64,000 nucleotides of DNA. Origin: Vibrio chagasii. GTDB lineage: Bacteria > Pseudomonadota > Gammaproteobacteria > Enterobacterales > Vibrionaceae. Below the pieces are notes generated by a model that saw only the letters and a list, made by a program, of their open reading frames with translations, searched no databases and was not told where the DNA came from. Below are positions 21,721 through 31,214 of this stretch, piece after piece; the first letter of the stretch is position 1, and each line of letters opens with the position of its first letter. Position numbers and translations under genes: made by a program. The stretch is taken from positions 784,089 through 848,088 of the forward strand of contig NZ_MSCI01000002.1 of assembly GCF_002954585.1 (NCBI RefSeq). Direction: 5' to 3'.

Positions 21721-23025
21721 GTGAGAGCGAACAAATTAGCATTAGTAATTAGTATGCTATTTGCAATCTCAGGTTGTCAAAGCACACCCTCAGAGCAGAC
21801 AGACGCAAGTCAAACCACAAACAACAATGAATCTGCAGTAGAGGTCCGTTCGTTTCATTCTGTACAAGTTGTCTATACAGAGTGGGAGACAAAGTTGGAA
21901 GACCACACTCAATTGTCTCTTTATGCTCCAGAGAATTACAATGAATTGCTCGACGCATGGGAAGATGCGGAAAGTATTTATGCCGATTTACTCAAAGACG
22001 AGACGCGTCTTACTAAGAGCTATTCAATTTTCTCGAGCTTAACTTATGCTGAAGCCTTCGATGAGAAGATTGCGTTAATCAAATCAAACTACGATGCGAT
22101 TCTCGTACTTAAGGAAAAAGCGGATAGAGTACTTGCCGATTCGATTGTGCAAATGGATTACCTCAAATATCTTGGCGCTGACACCATGTTCGCTTCGAGT
22201 TACAAACGATTGTATTCAGAATACAGCGAGCTATTTGAGTATGTGTTAGTCGATGAATTAGAGGACGCTCAAGAAGCTCAAGTTGAGTTCCTTAATAATG
22301 CACGCCTGTTGGAAGTGAAAGTCGCACACAAAAAATACATCGAACCGCTCAAAGATCAATTAGAGTACTTAGAAGATGAAGACTTTGATGATGTGGTACC
22401 GTTGACCTTTGCTAAGGCCACTGCGCAAATCGCGTTAGCTGAGAATCAGGTCAAAGCGAGCCCTCGTGAAAAGTCGATCATTGAGGGTGCTGTTCAAGCC
22501 GCAGAGTTTGAATTGGACCACGTCCGAAGCGTTGCTCATGAAGTAAAGGTACTTGCGAGTGTTAAAGGGGACAAGTTCGAACAATCGGTGCTGAATGCTG
22601 AGAATCAGTTACTGAGCATCTCACAGGCGATCAATGAAGAAGATTATCGTGACGTAGTATTGCGTCTTCAGTCTCAGAAGATTGTTTCAAGCATCAACGA
22701 GCTTAAAAGCTCAGATATGACAGCCATGCTTAAATCTGAGATTGAATCTTTAACTGACCAGCTCGCGCAGTTAGAAAGAGAAAATCAGCTACAGGCGCAA
22801 CAATTGTCTGAGGCAACAAAACGCAGTCAGCTTTTAGACGAACAAGTTGCGAAGAGTGATGCACATATTAAGAGTTTGGAAGAGCTAGTGGAAAATTTGA
22901 AGACTCTAGGCGGGAAGGTCGCTAATGAAAGTGATTCTGAACTGACGCCTACTAACACTGAATCAGATCTTGAAGAGACAAGGTTAGAGTCGGTATCAGA
23001 TGAAGTGGTTGACCCGTCGGTTTAG
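21721..23025 (+). CDS. predicted outer-membrane or periplasmic lipoprotein with coiled coil
   Basis: The start is GTG 21721 (AAGGAAA upstream). The N-terminus has a lipoprotein signal with lipobox ISGC, Cys19 being the lipidated residue. The mature 416 residues are acidic and helical. A long heptad-like stretch (about 330-400, SLTDQLAQLERENQ and following) predicts a coiled coil, and the C-terminal tail is rich in E, S and T. I do not recognise the family. A structural or scaffolding role in the envelope is only inference. It is monocistronic, with an intrinsic terminator at 23057. Confidence 0.82.
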   Translation: MRANKLALVISMLFAISGCQSTPSEQTDASQTTNNNESAVEVRSFHSVQVVYTEWETKLEDHTQLSLYAPENYNELLDAWEDAESIYADLLKDETRLTKSYSIFSSLTYAEAFDEKIALIKSNYDAILVLKEKADRVLADSIVQMDYLKYLGADTMFASSYKRLYSEYSELFEYVLVDELEDAQEAQVEFLNNARLLEVKVAHKKYIEPLKDQLEYLEDEDFDDVVPLTFAKATAQIALAENQVKASPREKSIIEGAVQAAEFELDHVRSVAHEVKVLASVKGDKFEQSVLNAENQLLSISQAINEEDYRDVVLRLQSQKIVSSINELKSSDMTAMLKSEIESLTDQLAQLERENQLQAQQLSEATKRSQLLDEQVAKSDAHIKSLEELVENLKTLGGKVANESDSELTPTNTESDLEETRLESVSDEVVDPSV

Positions 23026-23056
23026 GACAACAAACCTCTTAATCTGTGACTGAGTT

Positions 23057-23080
23057 AAAAGCGCCTGAGGGCACTTTTTT
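23057..23080 (+). terminator. terminator after the coiled-coil lipoprotein gene
   Basis: AAAAG-C-GCC pairs with GGC-A-CTTTT with one internal mismatch, followed by T residues. Confidence 0.7.
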
Positions 23081-23088
23081 ACGTTCTG

Positions 23089-23102
23089 TTGATCTATGTC
23101 AA
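23089..23102 (+). promoter_or_regulatory. candidate FNR/CRP-type site upstream of focA
   Basis: TTGATCTATGTCAA matches the FNR consensus TTGAT-N4-ATCAA except for one base (GTCAA). It lies 285 bp upstream of focA in a 361-bp stretch (23026-23387) that holds nothing else but the preceding terminator and AT-rich DNA. Anaerobic control of a formate channel by FNR is expected, but the distance is long. Confidence 0.45.
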
Positions 23103-23387
23103 AATCTGGATGCAAAAGCCCTAAAAACGCGTTTTTAGTGTACGTCATTTTTATTGTTTTAACGTAACTTGTTGATATTTAAAGATGTGCTGTTTTTATT
23201 GGTAACGGGTTTTCATTCATCACAGTTTTGTTTTTACTACTAAAGTCGTATGAAATTTCAATATCATTATGAGTTTTGCATATTCTTAGTTGTTGAGTGG
23301 AATTTGAGTCAAAAATAGCTCTTGAATTCAGAAATGAAAGAGAGGATTATCGCGCTCCCGACGACATGTTTCAAAATGTAAATCATC

Positions 23388-24230
23388 ATGAATCTAAACC
23401 AATTTGACTCATTATTACCGCCACAAATGGCTGAGCGCGCTGCAGATATTGGCGTAGGTAAAGCAACTAAAGATCCAATCAAATCTTTCCTTCTAGCGAT
23501 TTCTGCTGGTATCCATATCGGTATTGCGTTTGTGTTCTACACCATCGTTACTACCGGTGCTGGCGATTTACCATGGGGTATTACTCGCTTGTTGGGCGGC
23601 TTAGCATTTAGCTTGGGCTTAATTCTTGTTGTGGTTACTGGCGGTGAACTATTTACCAGTTCAGTGCTAACCTTGGTGGCTCGTGCAAGTGGCAAAATCA
23701 CTTGGCAAACACTGATTAAGAACTGGGCGACGGTTTATATTGGTAACCTGGTTGGGGCATTATTGCTTGTAACTTGTATGCTATTGACTAAGCAATACAT
23801 GTTTGATCATGGGCAAGTTGGTTTAAACGCGATGGCGATTTCTCAACATAAGATGCATCACGATTTTATCCAAGCTGTCGCGCTAGGCATCATGTGTAAC
23901 GTGTTGGTTTGTATTGCGGTGTGGATGACTTTCAGTGGACGCACGCTGACTGACAAAATCGCGGTAATGATCTTGCCAGTTGCGATGTTTGTATCATCAG
24001 GCTTTGAGCACTGTATTGCGAATATGTTCCAAGTCCCGCTTGCTATCGGTATTAAGACATTCGCTCCTGCTGAGTTCTGGACGATGACTGGCGCTAACCC
24101 TGCGGACTATGTTGACCTTAATATGATGGATTTTTTGACCAATAACCTGCTGCCTGTGACTTTAGGTAATATCATCGGTGGTGGTATCTTTGTTGGCATG
24201 TGGTATTGGATGATTTATCTACGCGACTAA
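23388..24230 (+). CDS. focA: formate channel of the FNT family (FocA)
   Basis: FocA is a pentameric inner-membrane channel for formate export and import during fermentation. The 280-residue protein has six hydrophobic helices and the FNT signatures GGELFTSS (about residue 85, broken helix) and GNLVGALLL (about residue 119). His-containing loops near HKMHHDF and the SGFEHCIANM block (about residue 205) are characteristic. pflB is not adjacent, unlike in E. coli. Nitrite transporter NirC is the main alternative within the family. Confidence 0.88.
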   Translation: MNLNQFDSLLPPQMAERAADIGVGKATKDPIKSFLLAISAGIHIGIAFVFYTIVTTGAGDLPWGITRLLGGLAFSLGLILVVVTGGELFTSSVLTLVARASGKITWQTLIKNWATVYIGNLVGALLLVTCMLLTKQYMFDHGQVGLNAMAISQHKMHHDFIQAVALGIMCNVLVCIAVWMTFSGRTLTDKIAVMILPVAMFVSSGFEHCIANMFQVPLAIGIKTFAPAEFWTMTGANPADYVDLNMMDFLTNNLLPVTLGNIIGGGIFVGMWYWMIYLRD

Positions 24231-24270
24231 TTCAAGCTCGGTGATTGCACCGAACTGACTGTGACACTAA

Positions 24271-24300
24271 AAAGACGGCCTGCATTGCAGGCCGTTTTTT
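24271..24300 (+). terminator. focA terminator
   Basis: ACGGCCTGC (24275-24283) pairs with GCAGGCCGT (24287-24295), followed by a T-tract. Confidence 0.92.
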
Positions 24301-24457
24301 ATTTGTGGAAAACCACGCAATAGGACACTCTCTTAAATAATAGAAGACTTAATAATCACGATCTACAGATATGTATATGTCGTTGAAATTAACCAAGGAT
24401 CAAAGGAAATGATCTTTTAGGTGGGGGAGTTGGATAAAAAAGGATCTATATTGATTT

Positions 24458-24484
24458 GGTTATCCACAGTTTCTGTGGATAACC
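24458..24484. promoter_or_regulatory. inverted pair of consensus DnaA boxes (perfect 12-bp inverted repeat)
   Basis: GGTTATCCACAG (24458-24469) and CTGTGGATAACC (24473-24484) form a perfect inverted repeat around TTT. Each arm contains the exact consensus DnaA box TTATCCACA (24460-24468 on +, 24474-24482 on -). Four GATC Dam sites lie just to the left (24360, 24398, 24411, 24443). The stretch 24301-24529 has no gene. It could be a DnaA-binding or titration site. Alternatively it could be a hairpin ending the fetB-like transcript, but no U-tract follows directly on either strand. Confidence 0.6.
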
Positions 24485-24529
24485 TGTCTCAAATTCAGTG
24501 AGTAACCAGTTCTCATGGTAGGGGAGCGG

Positions 24530-25324
24530 CTATTTAGAAGCCTGAATTTGTGCAAGAACTCGACCTTCTTTGGTCAGTGATGTCTTCAAAGATAGTTGCA
24601 ATGCAAGTGCCAAAGAGCAACTCATCATGACAAAAATAGCCAGCATGATCATCAGTTGATATTTAATAGCGATCATTGGTGAAGCCCCACCTAGAATTTG
24701 TCCTGTCATCATTCCTGGTAGTGTTACTAAGCCGGTAGTGGCCATCGACGCCATAATTGGTGACATCGCCTTCTGTATTGCATTGCGTACAAATGGCGCG
24801 GCTGCGTAACTCGGTGCGGCTCCTAGGGCTATAGCTGCTTCATATTCTGATTTTTGTGTTTCGAAAGCGCCAAACAAGTTCTGTAGTGCCACTATATTAC
24901 TGCTTAAGCTGTTACCTAATAGCATCCCTGCAATAGGGATAAGGTATTGTGCACTAAACAACGGTGTCGGCTTGATGATAAAGAAGCAGATAAACAAAAC
25001 AATGGGTACGCACGTTACAGCAAGACCTACAGCAACTGGGCCAAGTAGCAGCTTTCTAGGCAGCTTGGATTTTTCGACAATCGAACTCGCTCCGACGACT
25101 ATCATGGCAAATAACCACAGTAAATTGACCCATAAGCTATTTAGAGTAAATAGGTACTCTAGGTAAAGCCCTACCAGAAAGAGCTGTACAGCCATACGCA
25201 CAATACTAATAGAAGCCTCTTTGCCTAGACCTAATTTCAGTTTGTGATTAATGGTGATTGGTAAGAGGAGAAGTGAGCTAAATAGCAGTAACTGCCACCA
25301 AGATATGTCGATAACATCTTGCAT
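24530..25324 (-). CDS. fetB: FetB-like ABC transporter permease (UPF0014 family)
   Basis: This 264-residue protein has about seven hydrophobic helices. It carries the UPF0014/FetB blocks IVRMAVQLFLVGLYLEYLF (about residue 42), GMLLGNSLSS (about 132) and a cytoplasmic coupling region EYEAAIALGAAP (about 160). MATTGLVTLPGMMTGQILGG (about 194) is also typical. In E. coli FetAB exports iron and protects against peroxide. The partner ATPase gene fetA is not adjacent here: the 449 bp upstream are non-coding. The permease is therefore an orphan or uses a distant ATPase. Confidence 0.85.
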   Translation of the reverse strand: MQDVIDISWWQLLLFSSLLLLPITINHKLKLGLGKEASISIVRMAVQLFLVGLYLEYLFTLNSLWVNLLWLFAMIVVGASSIVEKSKLPRKLLLGPVAVGLAVTCVPIVLFICFFIIKPTPLFSAQYLIPIAGMLLGNSLSSNIVALQNLFGAFETQKSEYEAAIALGAAPSYAAAPFVRNAIQKAMSPIMASMATTGLVTLPGMMTGQILGGASPMIAIKYQLMIMLAIFVMMSCSLALALQLSLKTSLTKEGRVLAQIQASK

Positions 25325-25773
25325 AGTGCTTCCTTTTTATTGGACACACATCATATCTGAAAGTGCCAAATGATGAATTTCAGTACGCCAGTTTTTTCTT
25401 CAATTGTTACGCAATAGCTTTAAAAATTACAGCTCAAAATATTGGTTATTTTAGGTATTGTTAGCTACTACTTAGTAAGTAGAACGTTAAATTTGGTTAC
25501 AGCACAGTTTCATAAGTGTTAGCGTTTGATGCTTTTGAGGTGTACTTAATTCTTCATATTTATTAATGATTTTTAATATGTTTCTTTAACTGAAAACAAA
25601 ATTGGATGAACTCAAAAAAGTATTGATTAACAACAATTAAAGTATGGATTTCGTTGAACCACACTTTGTGTATGGTTTAATATTCGTGAGTAGGTAGCTA
25701 AGAAAATGTTCCCAGTAAATTAGCTCCGTAAACGGGTTAATCGGAATTACTAAATACAAAATAGGCACAGTGT
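25325..25773. other. 449-bp AT-rich regulatory region between fetB and torECA
   Basis: No ORF of note lies here. It must hold the tor promoter. Two stretches resemble the TorR box core TTCATA: TTTCATAA (about 25507-25514) and CTTCATAT (about 25552-25559). They are short matches and I give them little weight. No strong terminator or hairpin is seen. Confidence 0.4.
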
Positions 25774-25953
25774 ATGAGTGATGTTAAAAAAGTTGAAGCG
25801 GGCGAAAAACGCTCGCTAGAGTGGAAGTCATTCCTCTTTATCGCGGTAGTTCTCTTTCCAGTATTGAGTGTAGCGTTTGTAGGTGGGTATGGGTTTATCG
25901 TCTGGGCACTTCAGGTATTTTTCTTCGGTCCTCCTGGTGCGCATGGCGCTTAA
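25774..25953 (+). CDS. torE: TorE small membrane protein of the TMAO respiratory operon
   Basis: The ORF encodes 59 residues (MSDVKKVEAGEKRSLEWKSF at the N-terminus), one hydrophobic helix (about 19-50) and the C-terminus FFFGPPGAHGA. It matches the TorE/NapE family, small membrane proteins that accompany TorC and TorA or NapA. Function is not established; a role in assembly or in stabilising the cytochrome is plausible. It is 45 bp ahead of torC. Confidence 0.9.
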   Translation: MSDVKKVEAGEKRSLEWKSFLFIAVVLFPVLSVAFVGGYGFIVWALQVFFFGPPGAHGA

Positions 25954-25998
25954 CTCCTATCAAGCCTCATTAGCATTTAAAGTTTAAGAGAGTAAAAA

Positions 25999-27183
25999 AT
26001 GAAATCGTTAATCATTAAACTGTGGCGAACTATGTCTCGCCCAGCCGTCCACATTAGCCTTGGTGTGCTTACCATGGGTGGATTTATAGCTGGTGTTATT
26101 TTCTGGGGTGGTTTTAATACAGCCCTAGAAGCTACAAACACTGAAAAGTTCTGCATCAGCTGTCACACCATGCGTGATAACGTATACGTTGAACTGCAGG
26201 AAACGGTTCACTGGAAAAACCACTCGGGGGTTCGAGCTACTTGCCCTGATTGTCACGTACCTCATAATTGGACTGATAAGATTGCCCGTAAAATGCAAGC
26301 TTCAAAAGAAGTGTTTGCACAGGTATTTGGTAACTATGGTGAACCGGGTGTTTTCGAAGAACGCCGCATTGAGCTTGCCAAACACGAGTGGGACCGCTTC
26401 TCGGCGAATAAATCTTTAGAGTGTAAAAACTGTCATAACTATGACTCGATGGATTTTAACCAGATGTCCCCAACGGCTCGAATTCAGATGAAACAAGCAG
26501 CAGAGAAAGATCAGAGTTGTGTTGATTGTCATAAAGGTATCGCCCACCATTTACCTGCGGGCATGGATAGCATCGGTGGTATCGTTGGTGACCTAGAAGG
26601 TATGACTTCAAACACTGATTACGGTGTAGGTCAGCAACTAGTTAGTGTTCGTCACCTACCAATCTACTTCGATGACAAAGGTGCTGAAGAAGCAGGTCTT
26701 CTAAACCCAGCATCGACTGTAAAAGTTCTTGAAGACAAAGGCGACTACGTTGAAATTGAAATCGACGGCTGGCGTAAAGCGAAAGGCTTCGGTCGTGTAA
26801 TTCAAGAAGACTTCGGTAAAAACATCGCAGTAGCATCTCTACTGAAAGAAGCATCAACAGACGCGAACATTGTTACGGCTGGTGAGAAGAAAGTTGATGA
26901 GCTAACTGGTCTTCCTTGGGAGAAAGTAGCAGCGAAAGTATGGATCAAGAAAGAATCTATGCTGAACGACATCAACCCTGTATGGGAAAAATCGAAAGAA
27001 GCTTATAAAACTAACTGTTCTGTATGTCACACACAACCAGCTGAAGCGCACTTCGATGCGAACACATGGCCAGGTATGTTCGACGGTATGCTAGCGTTCG
27101 TTAACCTAGATACAGACAGCGAAGCACTGATCTTGAAGTACCTACAGAAGCACTCTTCAGATTATGCTGAAGGTCACCACTAA
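25999..27183 (+). CDS. torC: pentaheme c-type cytochrome TorC
   Basis: TorC passes electrons from menaquinol to TorA and is anchored in the inner membrane by an N-terminal helix (about 16-40). Five CxxCH heme motifs are present: CISCH (52-56), CPDCH (82-86), CKNCH (142-146), CVDCH (174-178) and a C-terminal CSVCH (340-344). That is four NapC/NirT-type hemes plus the TorC C-terminal monoheme domain. It has 394 residues. Codon use changes sharply from about 26,600 onward to a highly biased pattern (C-ending Asn/Asp/Tyr/Phe codons) that continues into torA. Confidence 0.97.
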   Translation: MKSLIIKLWRTMSRPAVHISLGVLTMGGFIAGVIFWGGFNTALEATNTEKFCISCHTMRDNVYVELQETVHWKNHSGVRATCPDCHVPHNWTDKIARKMQASKEVFAQVFGNYGEPGVFEERRIELAKHEWDRFSANKSLECKNCHNYDSMDFNQMSPTARIQMKQAAEKDQSCVDCHKGIAHHLPAGMDSIGGIVGDLEGMTSNTDYGVGQQLVSVRHLPIYFDDKGAEEAGLLNPASTVKVLEDKGDYVEIEIDGWRKAKGFGRVIQEDFGKNIAVASLLKEASTDANIVTAGEKKVDELTGLPWEKVAAKVWIKKESMLNDINPVWEKSKEAYKTNCSVCHTQPAEAHFDANTWPGMFDGMLAFVNLDTDSEALILKYLQKHSSDYAEGHH

Positions 27184-27209
27184 TAAGCGTCGGATTGGAG
27201 TAAAAATAA

Positions 27210-29672
27210 ATGGCTATTACACGAAGAAGTTTTCTTAAAGGTGTAGCAACCACAAGCGCAGCGTCAGTTATCGGTCCAAGCTTATTGGCTTCAGCATCTG
27301 CAAACGCAGCTGAGTCTACTGGTACTTGGAAAGTAACAGGTTCACACTGGGGCGCGTTCCGCGCCCACATCTACGCGGGTAAAGTTCAAGAGATCAAACC
27401 GCTAGAACTAGACCAGAACCCAACAGAAATGTTGAACGGCATCAAGGGCATTATCTACAGCCCATCACGTGTTCGTTACCCAATGGTTCGTCTAGATTGG
27501 CTGAAGAAGCACAAATACAGCGCTGAGACGCGCGGTAACAACCGTTTCATCCGTGTAACTTGGGATGAAGCTCTAGACCTGTTCTACCGTGAGCTAGAAC
27601 GTGTTCAGAAAGAATACGGTCCATGGGCTCTACACGCAGGTCAAACTGGTTGGAACCAAACTGGTGCGTTCAACAACTGTACGGCACACATGCAACGTGC
27701 TGTAGGTATGCACGGTAACTTCATCACTAAAGTAGGCGACTACTCTACTGGTGCAGGTCAAACCATCATGCCTTACGTACTTGGTTCAACAGAAGTTTAT
27801 GCACAAGGTACGTCTTGGTCTGAAATCCTAGAGAATTCAGACAACATCATTCTTTGGGCAAACGACCCAGTGAAAAACCTACAAGTAGGTTGGAACTGTG
27901 AAACGCACGAATCTTTCAACTACCTAGCGCAGTTGAAGGAAAAAGTAGCGAAAGGTGAGATCAACGTTCTATCTGTAGACCCAGTTAAGAACAAGACTCA
28001 ACGTTACCTAGAGAACGATCACCTATACATTAACCCACTAACAGACGTAGCATTCATGCTTGCTGTTGCACACGTACTGTACAACGAAGACCTGTACGAC
28101 AAGAAGTTCATTGAAACTTACTGTCTAGGTTTCGAAGATTTCATCAAGTACGTTCAAGGTGAAACGAAAGATAAAGTTGTTAAGACCCCTGAGTGGGCTG
28201 CACCTATCTGTGGCGTTAAAGCGGACAAGATTCGTGAATTCGCACGCATGCTAGTGAACGGTCGTACACAGATCCTTATGGGTTGGTGTATCCAACGTCA
28301 AGAGCATGGTGAGCAGCCATACTGGGCGGCAGCAGTAGTGGCAGCAATGGTTGGTCAAATCGGCCTACCTGGTGGTGGCATCTCTTACGGTCATCACTAC
28401 TCAAGTATTGGTGTACCTTCAACTGGCTTCGCGGGGCCCGGTGGTTTTCCTCGAAACCTAGATACAGGTATGAAACCTAAATGGGATAATAGTAACTTTA
28501 ATGGCTACAGCCGCACTATACCGGTTGCAAGATGGGTCGACAGTTTGCTAGAACCTGGCAAAGAGATCAATTACAACGGGAGTAAAGTTAAACTGCCTGG
28601 TTTCAAGATGATGGTTATTTCAGGAAATAACCCATGGCACCATCACCAAGATCGAAACCGTATGAAGCAAGCGTTTCAAAAGCTTCAAACTGTCGTCACT
28701 ATTGATTTCGCATGGACAGCAACTTGTCGTTTCTCTGATATCGTTCTGCCTGCTTGTACGCAGTGGGAGCGAAATGATATTGACGTATACGGATCTTATT
28801 CAAGCAAAGGTCTGATTGCGATGCATCGCCTGGTTGATCCATTGTTCCATTCTAAGTCTGATTTTCAAATCATGAGCGAACTTACTCAACGCTTTGGTCG
28901 TCGCGAGGAATACACTCGTGGTATGAGTGAGATGGAGTGGATTCGCAGTCTTTACAACGATTGTAAGAAAGCGAACGACGGGAAGTTCGAAATGCCAGAG
29001 TTTAATGAGTTCTGGGAAAAGAGTGTACTAGACTTCGGTCAAGGTAAGCCTTGGGTGCGTCACGCTGACTTCCGCCAAGACCCAGAAATCAACCCACTGG
29101 GTACACCTTCTGGCTTCATCGAGATCACTTCTCGTAAGATCGGTCGTTACGGTTACGAACACTGTCAAGAACACCCTATGTGGTTTGAGAAATCAGAACG
29201 CTCACACGGTGGTCCTGGCTCTGACAAACACCCGTACTGGCTACAATCTTGCCACCCGGACAAGCGTCTGCACTCTCAGATGTGTGAATCTGAAGATTTC
29301 CGTGCTACTTACGCTGTTCAAGGTCGTGAGCCTGTATACATCAACCCAGTTGATGCAAAAGCGAAAGGCATTAAAGACGGTGACTTGGTACGTGTATTTA
29401 ACGACCGTGGTCAACTTCTTGCTGGTGCTGTACTTACTGATAGCTACCCACGTGGTGTTGTCCGTATCGAAGAAGGTGCTTGGTATGGCCCTCTAAACGA
29501 AAAAGTAGGTGCAATTTGTACTTATGGTGACCCCAACACACTTACTCAAGATATCGGCTCTTCTGAGCTAGCACAGGCTACTTCTGCGCACACATGTATT
29601 GTGGACTTTGAGAAGTTTGTTGGTAAGGCACCTCCAGTTACTGCTTTTGGCGGACCTATTGATGCATCTTAA
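27210..29672 (+). CDS. torA: trimethylamine-N-oxide reductase TorA (molybdenum cofactor enzyme)
   Basis: TorA is the periplasmic terminal reductase of TMAO respiration. A Tat signal RRSFLK (residues 5-10) precedes a cleavage region around ASANA-AES (about 34). Ser179 in GDYSTGAG is the molybdenum ligand of the DMSO-reductase family. Total length is 820 residues, normal for TorA. There is no torD chaperone or torTSR regulator beside it. Codon bias is mosaic: strongly biased from the start to about 28,430, ordinary to about 29,000, then biased again. Confidence 0.97.
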   Translation: MAITRRSFLKGVATTSAASVIGPSLLASASANAAESTGTWKVTGSHWGAFRAHIYAGKVQEIKPLELDQNPTEMLNGIKGIIYSPSRVRYPMVRLDWLKKHKYSAETRGNNRFIRVTWDEALDLFYRELERVQKEYGPWALHAGQTGWNQTGAFNNCTAHMQRAVGMHGNFITKVGDYSTGAGQTIMPYVLGSTEVYAQGTSWSEILENSDNIILWANDPVKNLQVGWNCETHESFNYLAQLKEKVAKGEINVLSVDPVKNKTQRYLENDHLYINPLTDVAFMLAVAHVLYNEDLYDKKFIETYCLGFEDFIKYVQGETKDKVVKTPEWAAPICGVKADKIREFARMLVNGRTQILMGWCIQRQEHGEQPYWAAAVVAAMVGQIGLPGGGISYGHHYSSIGVPSTGFAGPGGFPRNLDTGMKPKWDNSNFNGYSRTIPVARWVDSLLEPGKEINYNGSKVKLPGFKMMVISGNNPWHHHQDRNRMKQAFQKLQTVVTIDFAWTATCRFSDIVLPACTQWERNDIDVYGSYSSKGLIAMHRLVDPLFHSKSDFQIMSELTQRFGRREEYTRGMSEMEWIRSLYNDCKKANDGKFEMPEFNEFWEKSVLDFGQGKPWVRHADFRQDPEINPLGTPSGFIEITSRKIGRYGYEHCQEHPMWFEKSERSHGGPGSDKHPYWLQSCHPDKRLHSQMCESEDFRATYAVQGREPVYINPVDAKAKGIKDGDLVRVFNDRGQLLAGAVLTDSYPRGVVRIEEGAWYGPLNEKVGAICTYGDPNTLTQDIGSSELAQATSAHTCIVDFEKFVGKAPPVTAFGGPIDAS

Positions 29673-29702
29673 ACAAATTACTTAAGCAGCCAAGTTTAAG
29701 TT

Positions 29703-29738
29703 AAAGCCCCTGTAAGCCAAGCTCACAGGGGCTTTTTT
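29703..29738 (+). terminator. torECA operon terminator
   Basis: AAAGCCCCTGT pairs with ACAGGGGCTTT, followed by a T-tract. The 200 bp beyond it, up to 29,940, hold no recognisable feature. Confidence 0.92.
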
Positions 29739-29940
29739 GATTTTGACAATTACGTATAAGTATTCATGGTTAGACGCCTTTGGAGCGCATCCGGAAGAGT
29801 ATGGATAGAGGAAAGACAGTTAAGCTTCCAGGCTAGAGTGTGTTGATAGCTAAGAGTTGCTGTAAGTGGTAATTAGGATGACAAAGTAAAAGGGTCGATA
29901 CCAAGTACCGACCTAATAGAAACCTATCGAGCTGCGAGAT

Positions 29941-31155
29941 TTAAATCTCGAACATAAACCAATAACCGTATGCACAGAGTAAAGCGGGTATACTTGAGTA
30001 CAAGGTCGCGACTAGTGCGGCTTTAGGTGCCATCGCAATGGCAGGGAACAGGGCATCACCATCATTTGAAATTGCATTGCCTACCTGAGCTGAAAGAGGA
30101 AGTGCGCCTGAAAGGTAAAGACTAGTCACCAATAATTGTGGTCCACAGCCCGGTAGCAAACCCATCAGGACCCCAGCCAGGGGGAGCATAATTCCCCAGC
30201 TTGAGAATAGCGTCGCAAAATCAACATTTGCTATCACAGAACCGAACTCAAAAAACAGAAAAGCAACCACGACCCACGCTGTAACAAAGTTCGTATCCTG
30301 CGCTGTTTTTTGTAGTGGATGAGAGCCTAGACATTTTTCGTCCTCACTTACCGCTGATTTGTAGTCTTTAATCTCACGTGTGAGTCCCCACAAAAACATT
30401 GAGCTAGTCAACAAGATAGCGCCAAGCCATTCCATCGACATTTCAGGTAAAGCGAGCAGTTGATTTATATCGACTTGAAATGAGCCGAGTAGGGCAACCA
30501 AAGCGCCTGGGATAATCAATACTGACCACAAGTAACCCTGCAAATTGATCGCTTTTTTAGAAACGGCTTCTTTGTCTTGTGATTGCGATGAACAGCTTCT
30601 AACAGGTTCATTATTCTCAACTTGTTTAGGGCGTAAAAAGTCATCGGCGTGGAATAGGTTGATGATTCGACCTGAAGCCGTACCGACGATGACACCCATC
30701 GCCATCATAGCTAGGCCTGTTTTCGGTTCGCTGGCGATGAGTAGAAAGGCTGCATCGCCCATAGTGGACACCAACACAGCGACAACAGCGCCGAAACCGA
30801 GCTTGCCCGAGATAAATTGTGTGGTTACCACGATAGCACCACCACAACCGGGCAGCGCCCCCATCAGAGCGGCAAATACAACTTGGTTGGAGCGAGATTG
30901 ATGGACCAACTTACTGAATACGTTGTCTTTGTTGATGTAGAGAGCTAGCCAGTGATAGACCGCCAGGGTTAGAGCAACATAACAAGACACGGCCCAGAAC
31001 GCGTCAGATAAGGTGGTTACCGTAAGCTCTCGCGTAGCCGGTGCTGCAACTAGAGCAGCAAGTGAAATAGGCAAAAGCAGTCGCTTGAAAGAGAGTGAAA
31101 ACTGAGTGGTTTTCGCAGTGCTACTACTTGGTAAAAATGAGATTAGTCGATCCAT
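29941..31155 (-). CDS. ArsP_2-type putative manganese/heavy-metal exporter
   Basis: This 404-residue inner-membrane protein has about ten hydrophobic helices. It has an internal duplication: LPGCGGAIVVTTQFISG...MGDAAF (about 101-135) is echoed by LPGCGPQLLVTSLYLSG...DGDALF (about 334-368). That pattern fits the ArsP_2 family of predicted 10-TM heavy-metal exporters, often labelled putative manganese transporters. A middle cytoplasmic loop (about 185-205) is polar with a CSS stretch. A perfect Fur-type palindrome lies 45 bp upstream. The divergent neighbour is a Mn-dependent pyrophosphatase. Metal specificity is inferred, not shown. Confidence 0.75.
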   Translation of the reverse strand: MDRLISFLPSSSTAKTTQFSLSFKRLLLPISLAALVAAPATRELTVTTLSDAFWAVSCYVALTLAVYHWLALYINKDNVFSKLVHQSRSNQVVFAALMGALPGCGGAIVVTTQFISGKLGFGAVVAVLVSTMGDAAFLLIASEPKTGLAMMAMGVIVGTASGRIINLFHADDFLRPKQVENNEPVRSCSSQSQDKEAVSKKAINLQGYLWSVLIIPGALVALLGSFQVDINQLLALPEMSMEWLGAILLTSSMFLWGLTREIKDYKSAVSEDEKCLGSHPLQKTAQDTNFVTAWVVVAFLFFEFGSVIANVDFATLFSSWGIMLPLAGVLMGLLPGCGPQLLVTSLYLSGALPLSAQVGNAISNDGDALFPAIAMAPKAALVATLYSSIPALLCAYGYWFMFEI

Positions 31156-31199
31156 AGGTGTTACTCAAAAATAGGTGTCTAAAGATTAATATATACGAA

Positions 31200-31214
31200 T
31201 GATAATAATTATCA
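31200..31214. promoter_or_regulatory. perfect Fur-type box upstream of the metal exporter
   Basis: TGATAATAATTATCA is an exact 7-1-7 palindrome matching the Fur consensus core TGATAAT-N-ATTATCA. It ends 45 bp before the exporter start and 144 bp before ppaC. Fur, or a Mn-sensing Fur relative (Mur), is the natural ligand. Confidence 0.75.

Noticed and set aside
24458..24484. Plain terminator hairpin for focA or fetB
   Set aside because: focA already has a canonical terminator at 24271-24300, and the repeat has no U-tract directly after it on either strand; the exact DnaA consensus in both arms needs another explanation.
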